Positions 1 through 8,356 of a stretch of 64,000 nucleotides of DNA are shown piece by piece. The stretch lies in assembly GCF_007994075.1 (NCBI RefSeq), contig NZ_VIWU01000001.1, forward strand, positions 5,642,001-5,706,000, in the 5' to 3' direction. Each line of letters opens with the position of its first letter. Position 1 is the first letter of the stretch. Source of the stretch: Pseudonocardia hierapolitana (GTDB taxonomy: Bacteria; Actinomycetota; Actinomycetes; Mycobacteriales; Pseudonocardiaceae). The position numbers and the translations under genes are program-made. Under the pieces are notes generated by a model that was not told the origin of the DNA, did not search any database, and saw nothing but the letters and a program-made list of their open reading frames with translations.

Positions 1-888
1 GTGCCGGTGCCGCGGCCGGCGCCCACCGAGGTCCTCGTGCGGGTCGTCGCGGCCGGCGTGAACCCGGTGGACGTGTACACGCGCAGGGGCCTGGCCTACA
101 ACCGCGTGCTGAGCCTGCCGTTCGTCAACGGCTGGGACGTGGCCGGTGTCGTGGAGGACGTCGGCTACGGGGTCACGCGCTTCCGGCCCGGCGACCGGGT
201 CTTCGGGATGCCGTGGTTCCCGCGGGAGGCGGGCGGCTACGCCGAGTACCTCGTCGCGCCGTCCCGGCACTTCGCGTCGATCCCGGACGGGATGGGCTTC
301 GCCGAGGCCGCCGCGCTCCCGCTCGCCGGGTTGACGGCGTGGCAGATGCTGGTGGACGCCGCACAGGTCGCGCCGGGGCACCGGGTGCTCGTCTCCGCCG
401 CCGCGGGCGGGGTGGGGCACCTCGCCGTGCAGGTCGCGAAGGCGCACGGCGCGCACGTCATCGGCACGGCGAGCGCGGCCAAGCACGGCTTCGTGCGCGG
501 ACTGGGGGCCGACGAGGTGGTCGACTACACGGCCGTCGACGTCGCGGACGCCGTTAGCGACGTGGACGTGGTGATCCAGATGTTCGGTGGCGACCACGCG
601 CTCCGGGCCCTCGGGTGCCTGCGCCCGGGCGGGATCATGGTCAACGCGCAGGGGGCGTGGACGGAGGGCATGGCCGAACGGGCCGCGGAGCTCGGGGTGC
701 GCGCCACCGCGTTCCTCGTGGAGCCGGACGCCGACGGGCTCGATGCGCTCGCCCGCCTCGTGGTGGAGGGCCGGCTCACCGTCCACGTCTCGGCGCGGTT
801 CCCGCTGGCGGACGTCGCGGCGGCCCATGCGCTGGTGGCCGAGGGACGCACCACCGGGAAGGTCGTGCTCACCGTCAGCGACGCCTGA
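1..888 (+). CDS. NAD(P)H:quinone reductase-like medium-chain dehydrogenase (5' partial)
   Basis: A zinc-independent medium-chain dehydrogenase/reductase of the quinone oxidoreductase type, which uses NADPH to reduce quinones or enoyl substrates in the cytoplasm. The GroES-like N-terminal fold is followed by a Rossmann domain with the nucleotide-binding motif AAAGGVGHLAVQVAK near residues 133-147, and a C-terminal piece ending in GRTTGKVVLTV, which is typical of the family. The frame is open at base 1 and the protein starts at VPVPRPAPTEVLVRV, where full-length homologues have about 20 further residues, so the gene almost certainly begins upstream of the window. The zinc-ligand cysteines of alcohol dehydrogenases are not seen. 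The substrate cannot be told. Confidence 0.85.
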   Translation: MPVPRPAPTEVLVRVVAAGVNPVDVYTRRGLAYNRVLSLPFVNGWDVAGVVEDVGYGVTRFRPGDRVFGMPWFPREAGGYAEYLVAPSRHFASIPDGMGFAEAAALPLAGLTAWQMLVDAAQVAPGHRVLVSAAAGGVGHLAVQVAKAHGAHVIGTASAAKHGFVRGLGADEVVDYTAVDVADAVSDVDVVIQMFGGDHALRALGCLRPGGIMVNAQGAWTEGMAERAAELGVRATAFLVEPDADGLDALARLVVEGRLTVHVSARFPLADVAAAHALVAEGRTTGKVVLTVSDA

Positions 889-950
889 ACTCGCACGCGG
901 CGCGGTTTGATCCCCGTCACAGCTCTACCCTGGGCAGACGTGACTGCTGC

Positions 951-1877
951 GTGAACGGCGTGATCGACGCTTTCGTCGTGATCGGGGTCGTCGTCGCGGT
1001 CGGCTATCTGGTCGGGCGGGCCGGGGTGCTCGGGCCTGCTGCCACCCAGGTGCTCTCGCGGGCGGCGTTCTTCGTCGCGTCCCCTGCGCTGCTGTTCAGC
1101 ACGCTCGCCCGTACGGACGTGGGCGCGGTGTTCTCCGACGGCCTCGTCGTCACGGCGGTGACGAGTGTGCTGGCGTGCCTGCTCTACGTCCCGGTCGGGC
1201 TGCTGCGCAGGCGGCCGGCGGGGGAGACCGCCGTGGGCGCGATGGCGAGCGGTTACGTCAACGCGGGGAACCTCGGGCTTCCGATCGCCACCTACGCGCT
1301 GGGGAACGTGACCGAGGCCGTCCCGGTGCTGGTGTTCCAGCTCGCGGTGCTCACCCCGGTCTTCACCACGGTGCTCGGCGTGCTGTCGGAGCGGGCGAGC
1401 GACGGCCGTCAGCCGCTGTGGCGGATGGTGACGGCGCCGCTGCGCAACCCGATCGCACTGGCCACGGGGGCGGGGATCGTGGTGTCGGCCACGGGGCTGG
1501 TCCCGCCCGAGCCGGTGATCGCGCCGATCGAGCTGATCTCCGACCTCGCGGTGCCGGGGATGCTCCTCGCGTTCGGGATCTCGCTCTGCGGGGCGAAGCG
1601 GCCCGGCGCGGGCGAGACAGCGCCGCTCCTGGCGACCGTGCTGCTGCTCAAGTGCGTCGTGCATCCGGTGCTTGCGCTGCTCGTCGGCCTGCTTCTCGGG
1701 CTGGAAGGGCACGGGCTGCTCGCGGTCGTGGTCTGCGCGGCCCTGCCGACGGCGCAGAACGTGTTCGGCTACGCGGTGCGGTTCGAGCAGGGCGTCGTGC
1801 TGGGCCGGGACGCGGCGCTGAGCACCACCGTGGTCAGCGTCCCGGTCCTCTTCGCCGTCGTCGCGGTGCTGGCATGA
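951..1877 (+). CDS. AEC-family permease (auxin efflux carrier-like)
   Basis: An integral membrane transporter of about 308 residues with roughly ten hydrophobic segments. The family (AEC/membrane transport protein, PF03547) includes malate, malonate and other organic-acid carriers in bacteria. The sequence starts with a long hydrophobic helix (VIDAFVVIGVVVAVGYLVGR) and has the conserved NAGNLGLPI segment near residue 104, which is characteristic of the family. I chose the GTG at 951 because it places the first membrane helix directly at the N-terminus. The open frame extends further upstream, but that part overlaps the preceding gene. It lies 63 bases behind the quinone reductase and meets the Lrp gene tail to tail. 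The substrate is unknown. Confidence 0.85.
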   Translation: MNGVIDAFVVIGVVVAVGYLVGRAGVLGPAATQVLSRAAFFVASPALLFSTLARTDVGAVFSDGLVVTAVTSVLACLLYVPVGLLRRRPAGETAVGAMASGYVNAGNLGLPIATYALGNVTEAVPVLVFQLAVLTPVFTTVLGVLSERASDGRQPLWRMVTAPLRNPIALATGAGIVVSATGLVPPEPVIAPIELISDLAVPGMLLAFGISLCGAKRPGAGETAPLLATVLLLKCVVHPVLALLVGLLLGLEGHGLLAVVVCAALPTAQNVFGYAVRFEQGVVLGRDAALSTTVVSVPVLFAVVAVLA

Positions 1878-1883
1878 CCGGCC

Positions 1884-2471
1884 TCACAGCGACTCGAGCC
1901 CCGCGTGCCCGTCGCCTGCGCGGATGAAGCGGGTCATGCCGATCTGCTGGGTGGTGGCCGTCGCGGCGGGGACGTCCTCCGGAAGCAGGAACGCCCGGCT
2001 CACCACCTCGTCCATGACGAGCACCGACTCCACCGCCTTGATCTCCGGCAGCACCGACAGCCCTTCGGTGACGAACTCGTGCACCTCGGCGACGTCGCGC
2101 CCGCGGACGAGCAGCATCGCGTCGTGCTGGCCCGTGGTGACGGCGCAGTACTCGACCTGCGGCATCTCCACGACCCGGCGCCGGAAGCTCTTCCACGCCT
2201 GCGGCCGGACCGTGACGAACACCAGCGCGCAGATCCCGAAGCCGACCTTGCGCGGATCGACCCGTGCGCTGAACCCGGTGATCACACCGCGGGCGACCAT
2301 GTTCTCGACGCGGGTGTAGACCGTGGCCCGCGAGACCCCGACCTGCTCGGCCAGCGCGGACATCGAGACCCGGCCGTTGTCCCGCAGCCCCGCCAGGATG
2401 CGCTGGTCCGTCTCGTCCAGATCGACGATTCGTCCAGCCGGAGGCCCGCTCGGCTCCTGGGTTCTGGACAC
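1884..2471 (-). CDS. Lrp/AsnC family transcriptional regulator
   Basis: A feast/famine-type DNA-binding protein. The N-terminal winged helix-turn-helix (about residues 17-75, LDETDQRILAGLRDNGRVSM, then LAEQVGVSRATVYTRVENM) is followed by an AsnC/RAM ligand-binding domain (about residues 85-165), which usually binds amino acids and drives octamer formation. The start is a GTG at 2471. The gene is divergent from the peptide ABC operon, and an inverted repeat ACTGGACGA/TCGTCCAGT in the shared 181-base gap is the natural candidate operator. The inferred role is control of that operon, probably in response to an amino acid. Confidence 0.9.
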   Translation of the reverse strand: MSRTQEPSGPPAGRIVDLDETDQRILAGLRDNGRVSMSALAEQVGVSRATVYTRVENMVARGVITGFSARVDPRKVGFGICALVFVTVRPQAWKSFRRRVVEMPQVEYCAVTTGQHDAMLLVRGRDVAEVHEFVTEGLSVLPEIKAVESVLVMDEVVSRAFLLPEDVPAATATTQQIGMTRFIRAGDGHAGLESL

Positions 2472-2524
2472 TCGGGGACCCCTTCATCCGTAGGATGCGG
2501 TTTCGTCTGAGCGCCAGCGTCGCT

Positions 2525-2574
2525 ACTGGACGAACTGTAAAGCAATGTCGCATGATACCGCCGAATCGTCCAGT
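2525..2574. promoter_or_regulatory. Inverted repeat between lrp-like gene and peptide ABC operon
   Basis: ACTGGACGA (2525-2533) and its exact reverse complement TCGTCCAGT (2566-2574) have centres 41 bases apart, about four helical turns. This is the geometry expected for dimers of an Lrp octamer that wraps DNA. A further partial half-site, TCTGGACAC, overlaps the start of the regulator gene (2463-2471). The interval holds the AT-richest run of the gap (GTAAAGCAATGTCGCATGATA), which probably includes promoter elements. Its role as an operator is inferred from position and symmetry. Confidence 0.5.
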
Positions 2575-2652
2575 GGACGCGAGTTCGTGCGAACCCCCGA
2601 AGCGCGCCGACCGCGAGCTGGTACCGAGTCGGTTCTCTGCGTGGAGGTGCAC

Positions 2653-4242
2653 ATGTTCGGTGCGAGGCGGTCCGCCGCGCTCGCCGCCGCGGCGGCGGTC
2701 GTGCTCGCGGTGGCGGCATGCGGGTCCGGAGGGTCCGGCGGCGGGTCCGGGTCAGGTCCGACGCTCGTGATCGACTCGACGTTCGACCTCAAGACCGTCG
2801 ACCCCGGCCGCGAGTACGAGCTCACCGGCCAGATGCTCACCCACGGCATGTACGAGACGCTGCTGACGTTCGCAGGCGACGACCTCACCACGCCCGCGCC
2901 GGGCCTCGCGTCCTCCTACGAGCTGTCGCCCGACGCGAAGACGCTCACCCTGACGCTCGCGCAGGGCCGGGTGTTCTCCGACGGCAGCCCCGTCACGGCG
3001 GACGACGTCGTGTTCTCGCTGCAGCGGGTGATCGGCATGAAGGGCAACCCGTCCTTCCTGCTCGACGGCGTGACGGTCGCGAAGAAGGACGACACGACGG
3101 TCGTGCTGACCAGCGCAGAGCCGAACGCGGCGCTGCCGTTCATCCTGCCCAACCCGGCGCTGTCGGTCGTCAACTCGAAGGTCGTGACCGCGAACGGTGG
3201 CACCACCGACGACACGGACGGCGCGGAGGCGTTCCTGAACTCGACGTCCGCGGGGTCCGGCCCGTACATGCTCAAGTCGCTCGACGTCGCCAGCCAGGCG
3301 GTGCTCACGAAGAACCCGGCGTACAACGGGTCCGCGAAGCCGGCGTACGAGAACATCGTGATCCGCAACGTGCAGGCCGCGACGCAGGCGCTGAACGTCC
3401 AGAAGGGCGACTCGCAGATCGCGCTCGACCTCTCGGGCGACCAGGTGAGCGGCCTCGACCAGGGCGAGCTGACCGTCACCAGCGGGCCGTCCGCCTACAC
3501 GATCTTCCTGTTCCTCAACCAGGGCGCGGACATCTCCACCGCCACCAGCAACCCGCAGTACGTCTCGGCTGTGAAGAAGGCCATCGACTACCCGGGCCTG
3601 CTGCAGGTCGCAGGCACGGGTTCGGTGCAGCCGGCCAGCATGATCCCGACCATGATCGCGGGCTCGCTCCCGGCCGCCGAGGCGCCGAAGCAGGACCTGG
3701 CGGGGGCCGCCGCGGCACTGGCCGCGAGCGGCGTCAGCGGCCAGACCCCGAAGCTCGCCTACCCGAGCGACTTCACCCTCCTCGGGCTGAGCTTCCAGAC
3801 CATCGCCGAGCGGCTGCAGTCGCAGCTGGCCGCGGCCGGGATCACGGTCGACCTGGCCCCGGCGCCGGTGGCCACCGAGCTGGACAACTACCGCAACGGC
3901 AAGGAGGAGATCGGGCTCTGGTACTGGGGACCCGACTTCCCGGACCCGTCCAACTACCTGGCGTTCGGCCCCGACGGGCTGATCGGCAAGCGCGCGAACT
4001 GGCCGGCGAGCGCGGCACCGGACATCGACGCGGCAGCCAAGGCCGCCGCGGCCGCCGTCGAGCCCGCGGAGCGCGCGAGCCGGTACCAGGATTTCCAGCG
4101 CAGCCTGAACGCCGGCGGGCCGTTCATCCCGCTCGTGCAGCCCGCCACCAACATCGTCACGGCGAAGTCGGTGACCGGGGCCGCCTACAACCCGATCTGG
4201 ACGCTGGACCTGGGTTCCGTCGGTGTGGCCGGTGAGCAGTAG
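2653..4242 (+). CDS. Peptide/solute-binding lipoprotein of an ABC transporter (SBP family 5)
   Basis: The extracytoplasmic receptor of a dipeptide/oligopeptide/nickel-type ABC importer, 529 residues. The N-terminus is a lipoprotein signal peptide (MFGARRS, hydrophobic alanine-rich core, lipobox LAVAAC with Cys23), followed by a Gly/Ser linker. The mature part has the family 5 fold, with TFDLKTVDPGREYELTGQML early and PNYLAFGPDG late. The start at 2653 is preferred over an upstream in-frame ATG at 2545 because GGAGGT lies 5-10 bases before it and the signal peptide then sits at the N-terminus. It is the first gene of a five-gene operon with overlapping coding ends. The ligand may be a peptide or another small solute. 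Confidence 0.93.
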   Translation: MFGARRSAALAAAAAVVLAVAACGSGGSGGGSGSGPTLVIDSTFDLKTVDPGREYELTGQMLTHGMYETLLTFAGDDLTTPAPGLASSYELSPDAKTLTLTLAQGRVFSDGSPVTADDVVFSLQRVIGMKGNPSFLLDGVTVAKKDDTTVVLTSAEPNAALPFILPNPALSVVNSKVVTANGGTTDDTDGAEAFLNSTSAGSGPYMLKSLDVASQAVLTKNPAYNGSAKPAYENIVIRNVQAATQALNVQKGDSQIALDLSGDQVSGLDQGELTVTSGPSAYTIFLFLNQGADISTATSNPQYVSAVKKAIDYPGLLQVAGTGSVQPASMIPTMIAGSLPAAEAPKQDLAGAAAALAASGVSGQTPKLAYPSDFTLLGLSFQTIAERLQSQLAAAGITVDLAPAPVATELDNYRNGKEEIGLWYWGPDFPDPSNYLAFGPDGLIGKRANWPASAAPDIDAAAKAAAAAVEPAERASRYQDFQRSLNAGGPFIPLVQPATNIVTAKSVTGAAYNPIWTLDLGSVGVAGEQ

Positions 4243-5260
4243 TCCGTTCGCCCGGTACCTGCTGCGCCGGCTCGGGGTGTCGGCCCTGCTGATCGTCGGC
4301 GTCACGCTCGTGACGTTCGTGCTGACGAACCTGGTGCCCGGCGACCCGGTCGCGGCCAACCTGGGTCAGCGCGCGGCGGAGAACCCGGCCACCGTGGCGG
4401 CGTACCGGGCGCACTACGGGCTCGACCGGCCCCTGCCCGTCCAGTACGCGACGTACCTGGGCAACCTGCTCCAGGGTGACCTCGGCGAGTCCCAGCAGAC
4501 GCACCGGCCGGTGCTGACCGACCTGCAGTCGGCCGTGCCGGCCACGCTGGAGATCGCGATCGGCGCGATCGTGCTGTCGGTGCTGATCGGCGTCGGCTTC
4601 GGTGTCGTCGCGGCCGTCAGGCGCGGGCAGCTCGCCGACAGCGCGCTGCGGCTGGTGTCCCTGGTCGGGATCTCGGTGCCGACGTTCTGGCTGGCGCTGG
4701 TGGCGTTCTACGTCTTCTCCTTCCAGCTGGACCTGGCGCCCGGCTCGGGGCGCCTCGCCCCTGCGACTACCCCGCCTCCGCACGTCACCGGCCTCTACAC
4801 CGCGGACGCGCTGCTGGCTGGGGAGTGGGAGACGTTCGGCGACGCGCTGGCCCACCTGATGCTGCCGACGTTGGTGCTGACGCTCTACACCGTCGGCCTG
4901 CTCACCCGGTTCACCCGCTCGGCCGTGCTCGAGGTGCTGGAGCAGGACTACGTCCGATCCGCCCGGGCCAAGGGCCTGCCGGGCCGGACCGTGCTCATCC
5001 GGTACGTGCTGCGTGCGGCGATGGTGCCGATCCTGACGGTGGTCGGCCTCGCGTTCGGCGCGTTGCTCTCGGGCACCGTGCTGGTGGAGGAGATCTTCGC
5101 CTGGCCCGGCGTCGGGTCCTACGCCTACCAGGCTGCCTCGCACCTCGACCTGCCGGCCGTGATGGGCGTCGGCCTGCTCGTGGGCATCATCTACCTGGTG
5201 ATCAACCTGGTCGTCGACCTGCTCTACGGGGTCATCGACCCGCGGGTGCGGATCTCATGA
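4232..5260 (+). CDS. ABC transporter permease, DppB/OppB type
   Basis: The first permease subunit of the peptide-type importer, about 342 residues with six hydrophobic segments. The N-terminal helix RYLLRRLGVSALLIVGVTLVTF and the conserved NLVPGDPV loop are typical of DppB-type proteins. The coupling loop YVRSARAKGLPGRTVLIRYV (EAA motif) contacts the ATPases. The start may be GTG 4232 (MSSSPFARYLL, used here) or GTG 4223. Either overlaps the stop of the binding-protein gene, indicating translational coupling. The next gene starts at an ATGA overlap. Confidence 0.92.
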   Translation: MSSSPFARYLLRRLGVSALLIVGVTLVTFVLTNLVPGDPVAANLGQRAAENPATVAAYRAHYGLDRPLPVQYATYLGNLLQGDLGESQQTHRPVLTDLQSAVPATLEIAIGAIVLSVLIGVGFGVVAAVRRGQLADSALRLVSLVGISVPTFWLALVAFYVFSFQLDLAPGSGRLAPATTPPPHVTGLYTADALLAGEWETFGDALAHLMLPTLVLTLYTVGLLTRFTRSAVLEVLEQDYVRSARAKGLPGRTVLIRYVLRAAMVPILTVVGLAFGALLSGTVLVEEIFAWPGVGSYAYQAASHLDLPAVMGVGLLVGIIYLVINLVVDLLYGVIDPRVRIS

Positions 5261-6141
5261 GCACGGTCGTCGAAGGGCCGCTGCGCGCCCGGTTCCGCAC
5301 GCGGATCCCGCAGGCCTGGCGAACGCCGCTCGGCATCACCGGCGCGGCGGTCGCGCTGGTGTGGATCCTGATCGCCGTGCTGGGCCCTGCGCTCTGGCCG
5401 CACGACCCGCTCGCGCAGGACTTCGCGCGGCTGGAGGCGCCGAGCGCGGCCCACTGGTTCGGCACCGACGAGCTCGGCCGGGACGTGTTCACCCGCGTGC
5501 TGGCCGGTGCCCGGGTCACGATGCCGCTCGCGATCCTGCTCGTCGGGCTGTCGGTGGTGATCGGCGGCGTCCTCGGGCTCGCCGCCGGGTTCTTCGGGCG
5601 CTGGGTCGACGAGACCGTGATGCGCCTGACCGACCTCGTGATGGCGTTCCCGACCGTCATCCTCGCGATGGTGGTCGCGGCGTCGCTGGGCGCCAGCCTG
5701 CTGAACGCGGTGCTGGCCGCGCTGGTCGTCTCGTGGCCCGCCTACGCGCGCGTCGCGCGCGGGCTGGTGGTCGGCATCCGGCAGGCCGACTACGTGCTCG
5801 CCGACCGGCTGCTCGGCTTCTCGCCGCTGCGGTCGCTCGGCACCGACATCGTCCCGATGGTCACCGGGCCGGTGCTGATCCTCGCCAGCCTCGACATCGG
5901 CACGGCCACGCTGCTGCTATCCGGCCTGTCGTTCCTCGGGCTGGGCGCGAAGCCGCCCACGGCGGAGTGGGGCTCGATGGTCGCCACCGCGATCCAGAAC
6001 TTCGACTCGTGGTGGCTGGGCGTCTTCCCGGGCCTCGCGATCCTGACCGTGGTGATGGCGTTCAACTTCCTGGGCGACGCGCTGCGCGACGCCCTCGACC
6101 CGCGCACGGCGGGCGTCCTGGGCAAGGCGGAGACCCGATGA
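5257..6141 (+). CDS. ABC transporter permease, DppC/OppC type
   Basis: The second permease subunit, 294 residues. It has a cytoplasmic N-terminus, then a membrane helix, then the typical DppC segment HWFGTDELGRDVFTRVLAGAR before the BPD_transp_1 domain (DPxAQDF and the GTDELGRD motif are family hallmarks). The EAA-like loop appears near DYVLADRLLGFSPLRSL. The ATG at 5257 overlaps the preceding TGA by four bases, and the gene itself ends in another ATGA overlap with the next ATPase gene, so the operon is tightly coupled. Confidence 0.92.
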   Translation: MSTVVEGPLRARFRTRIPQAWRTPLGITGAAVALVWILIAVLGPALWPHDPLAQDFARLEAPSAAHWFGTDELGRDVFTRVLAGARVTMPLAILLVGLSVVIGGVLGLAAGFFGRWVDETVMRLTDLVMAFPTVILAMVVAASLGASLLNAVLAALVVSWPAYARVARGLVVGIRQADYVLADRLLGFSPLRSLGTDIVPMVTGPVLILASLDIGTATLLLSGLSFLGLGAKPPTAEWGSMVATAIQNFDSWWLGVFPGLAILTVVMAFNFLGDALRDALDPRTAGVLGKAETR

Positions 6142-6953
6142 CCGCCCTGGAGATCAGCGGGCTCACGCTGGGCATCGGCGACGCGGAGATCCTGCGCGGC
6201 GTCGACCTCGACCTGGAGAAGGGCCGGATCCAGGGCCTCGCGGGCGAGTCCGGCTCGGGCAAGACGATGACGGGGCTCGCCGTGATGGGCCTCCTGCCGG
6301 CCAGGGCGCGGGTCGGGGGAACGATCGCCTTCGGCGGCCGCGACCTGCTCGCGCTCACGCCGCGGGCGCACAACGACCTGCGCGGCACGGAGATCGCGAT
6401 GGTCTTCCAGGACCCGTCGACGAGCCTGCACCCGATGCTGGCGGTCGGCGCGCAGCTCACCGACCACCTCCGCCACCACCTGCGGCTCGACAAGGCCGCA
6501 GCGCGCGCCCGCGCCGTCGAGCTGCTCGAACGCGTGCGGATCCCGGACCCGGCGAGCGCCCTGCGCCGCTTCCCGCACCAGTTCTCCGGCGGGCAGCGCC
6601 AGCGCATCGCGATCGCCATCGCGCTGGCCTGCTCCCCGTCCGTCCTGATCGCCGACGAGCCGACCACCGCCCTCGACGTCACGGTCCAGGCCGGCGTGCT
6701 GCACCTGCTGCGCGACCTGGCCCGCGAGATGGGCCTGGCCGTGCTGCTGGTGACCCACGACCTCGGGGTGATGAGCGCCGTCGCCGACCGGGTCGCGGTG
6801 ATGCGCGACGGCGAGGTCGTGGAGAACGGGGAGTGCCACCAGGTGTTCACCGCACCCGCGCACCCCTACACCGCGTCGCTGCTCGCGAGCCTGCCCGGCG
6901 CGGCGGGCGGCGTCCGGTCCCTCGACGACGTGCGCGCCCTGGAGGAGCTGTGA
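6138..6953 (+). CDS. ABC transporter ATP-binding protein, DppD/OppD type
   Basis: One of two ATPases energising the importer, 271 residues. The Walker A motif GESGSGKT lies near residue 34, the signature FSGGQRQRIAIA near 150, Walker B VLIADEPTTALD near 172, and the switch histidine is in LLVTHDLG. The C-terminal extension with the oligopeptide-transporter motif (TAPAHPYTASLLASLP) marks the Dpp/Opp subfamily. The start is the ATG at 6138 in an ATGA overlap. The longer open frame that begins inside the permease gene is not used. Confidence 0.93.
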   Translation: MTALEISGLTLGIGDAEILRGVDLDLEKGRIQGLAGESGSGKTMTGLAVMGLLPARARVGGTIAFGGRDLLALTPRAHNDLRGTEIAMVFQDPSTSLHPMLAVGAQLTDHLRHHLRLDKAAARARAVELLERVRIPDPASALRRFPHQFSGGQRQRIAIAIALACSPSVLIADEPTTALDVTVQAGVLHLLRDLAREMGLAVLLVTHDLGVMSAVADRVAVMRDGEVVENGECHQVFTAPAHPYTASLLASLPGAAGGVRSLDDVRALEEL

Positions 6954-7771
6954 GTCTGCTCGAGGTCGCCGGCCTGGAGGTCGTCTACCGCGGGCGTCCG
7001 CCCGTGCGGGCCGTCGACGGCATCGACCTCTCGGTCGGCGCGGGCGAGGTCCTGGGCCTGGTCGGCGAGTCCGGCTGCGGCAAGTCCACGGTGGCGCGCG
7101 CGGTCTGCGGGCTCGTCGCGCCTGCCGCGGGCACTGTGACCTTCGACGGCAGCCCGGTCGCGCCGCTCGGCCTGCGCCGCCGTCCCGCGGAGCTGACGCG
7201 GATCCAGATGGTGTTCCAGGACCCGTACGGCTCGCTGCACCCGCGTCGCCCGGTCGGGGCGCAGATCGGCGACGGCGTGCGGGCGGCCGTGCAGCGCGGC
7301 GCCGAGGCGTCCGAGCCGGGGTGGTGGCTGGAGCGCGTCGGGCTGGACCGCGCCGCCGCGCGCCGCTACCCGCACGAGTTCTCCGGCGGGCAGCGCCAGC
7401 GGATCGCGATCGCCAGGGCGCTGGCCGCCCGCCCCGACCTGCTGATCGGTGACGAACCGATCTCCGCGCTGGACGCCTCCACCCAGGCGATCGTCGCGGC
7501 GCTCATGCGGGACCTGGCCGTGGAGAGCGGCGCGGGCCTGCTGTTCATCTCGCACGACCTCACCGTGGTGCGGCTGATCGCCGACCGGCTGGCCGTGATG
7601 TACCGGGGCCGGATCGTCGAGTCCGGCCCGGCGCACACGATCTGGGAGGACCCGCAGCACCCCTACACCCGGGCCCTCCTCGCGGCCGTGCCGCTGCCCG
7701 ACGGCTCAGGGACGATGCCGGAGCCGCCGGTGGACGGGGTGGAGTTCCCGCTGGAGCCGGTGCTGCGCTGA
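6950..7771 (+). CDS. ABC transporter ATP-binding protein, DppF/OppF type
   Basis: The second ATPase of the importer, 273 residues. Walker A is GESGCGKST, the signature FSGGQRQRIAIARA, Walker B LLIGDEPISALD and the H-loop FISHDLTV. The C-terminal EDPQHPYTRALLAAVP motif is typical of DppF. The GTG start at 6950 overlaps the TGA of the preceding gene (GTGA). It is the last gene of the operon and is followed after five bases by a convergent PPOX-like gene, with no clear terminator hairpin between them. Confidence 0.93.
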   Translation: MSLLEVAGLEVVYRGRPPVRAVDGIDLSVGAGEVLGLVGESGCGKSTVARAVCGLVAPAAGTVTFDGSPVAPLGLRRRPAELTRIQMVFQDPYGSLHPRRPVGAQIGDGVRAAVQRGAEASEPGWWLERVGLDRAAARRYPHEFSGGQRQRIAIARALAARPDLLIGDEPISALDASTQAIVAALMRDLAVESGAGLLFISHDLTVVRLIADRLAVMYRGRIVESGPAHTIWEDPQHPYTRALLAAVPLPDGSGTMPEPPVDGVEFPLEPVLR

Positions 7772-7776
7772 GCCCG

Positions 7777-8334
7777 TCACGCAAAGGTCCACTTGGTGGC
7801 GCCGCCCGGTTCGGCGCCGGCCACCCCGACGGCCGTGTGGATCGTGAAGCGGTAGAGGTGCCACGGCGGTGGCCCGGCGCTGGGCGCGCTGAACGGGGCG
7901 GTGAGGCCGCCCTCCCCGTCAGGCTCGGCGGGCCACCCTTCGGCGGCGTAGTGCGCGGCGAGCTGCTCGATGGCCTCCGGGTCGGTGACCCGTTGCGCCT
8001 CGCCTTCGAGGACCAGGTCCATGCCCGGGAGCCGGACGGAGATCGTGCAGGCCGCGTTGGCGGCCAGGTTGCGGGACTTGCGGGTGCCCGGCCCGCTGAC
8101 GAAGTAGATCTCGCCGTCGTGCCACGCGGCTCCGATACCGGCGGAGTGGGGGCGGCCGTCAGGGCTCGCGGTGCCGAGGAAGACCGGGGTCTCCATCTTG
8201 GTCAGGCTCTCGGGCAGGAGGTCCCGCGGCCTGCTCCACGGCAGGGGCTCGGAGCCGTAGATGTCGAGATTGGTGACGGCGGTGGGCTCGTGTTCGCTCA
8301 TGGGGAGGTGACTCGCGTCGCGCGCGGAACTCAT
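7777..8334 (-). CDS. Pyridoxamine-5'-phosphate-oxidase-fold flavin/F420-binding protein
   Basis: A split-barrel protein of the PPOX family. The N-terminal half (KMETPVFLGTASPDGRPHSA, then AAWHDGEIYFVSGPGTRKSRNLAAN) contains the usual strand and the RKxRNL phosphate-binding segment. Members bind FMN, haem or F420 and act as oxidases or reductases on varied substrates. The C-terminal part (PPWHLYRFTIHTAVGV) fits the family. The start may be 8334 or the internal ATG at 8301 (MSEHEPTAV); neither has a convincing ribosome-binding site. It is 22 bases downstream of the alginate-lyase-like gene on the same strand. The precise substrate is unknown. Confidence 0.75.
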   Translation of the reverse strand: MSSARDASHLPMSEHEPTAVTNLDIYGSEPLPWSRPRDLLPESLTKMETPVFLGTASPDGRPHSAGIGAAWHDGEIYFVSGPGTRKSRNLAANAACTISVRLPGMDLVLEGEAQRVTDPEAIEQLAAHYAAEGWPAEPDGEGGLTAPFSAPSAGPPPWHLYRFTIHTAVGVAGAEPGGATKWTFA

Positions 8335-8356
8335 CGCGGCGCCCGCGGTCGTTCGA

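Noticed and set aside
525..1712. Long minus-strand open frame opposite the quinone reductase and AEC genes
   Set aside because: Its Arg/His/Gln-rich product has no recognisable fold and the plus-strand frames carry clear families; it is a GC-rich shadow frame. Similar shadows occur at 2752-4359, 10225-12186, 19883-22060 and 60422-63160.
2545..2652. Upstream ATG start for the solute-binding lipoprotein
   Set aside because: It would place 36 hydrophilic residues before the signal peptide; ATG 2653 has a ribosome-binding site and starts the signal peptide.
7778..7793. GTCACG...GTCC between the peptide ABC operon and the PPOX-like gene
   Set aside because: The boxes are only a few bases apart and lie between convergent genes, so they cannot form the promoter.
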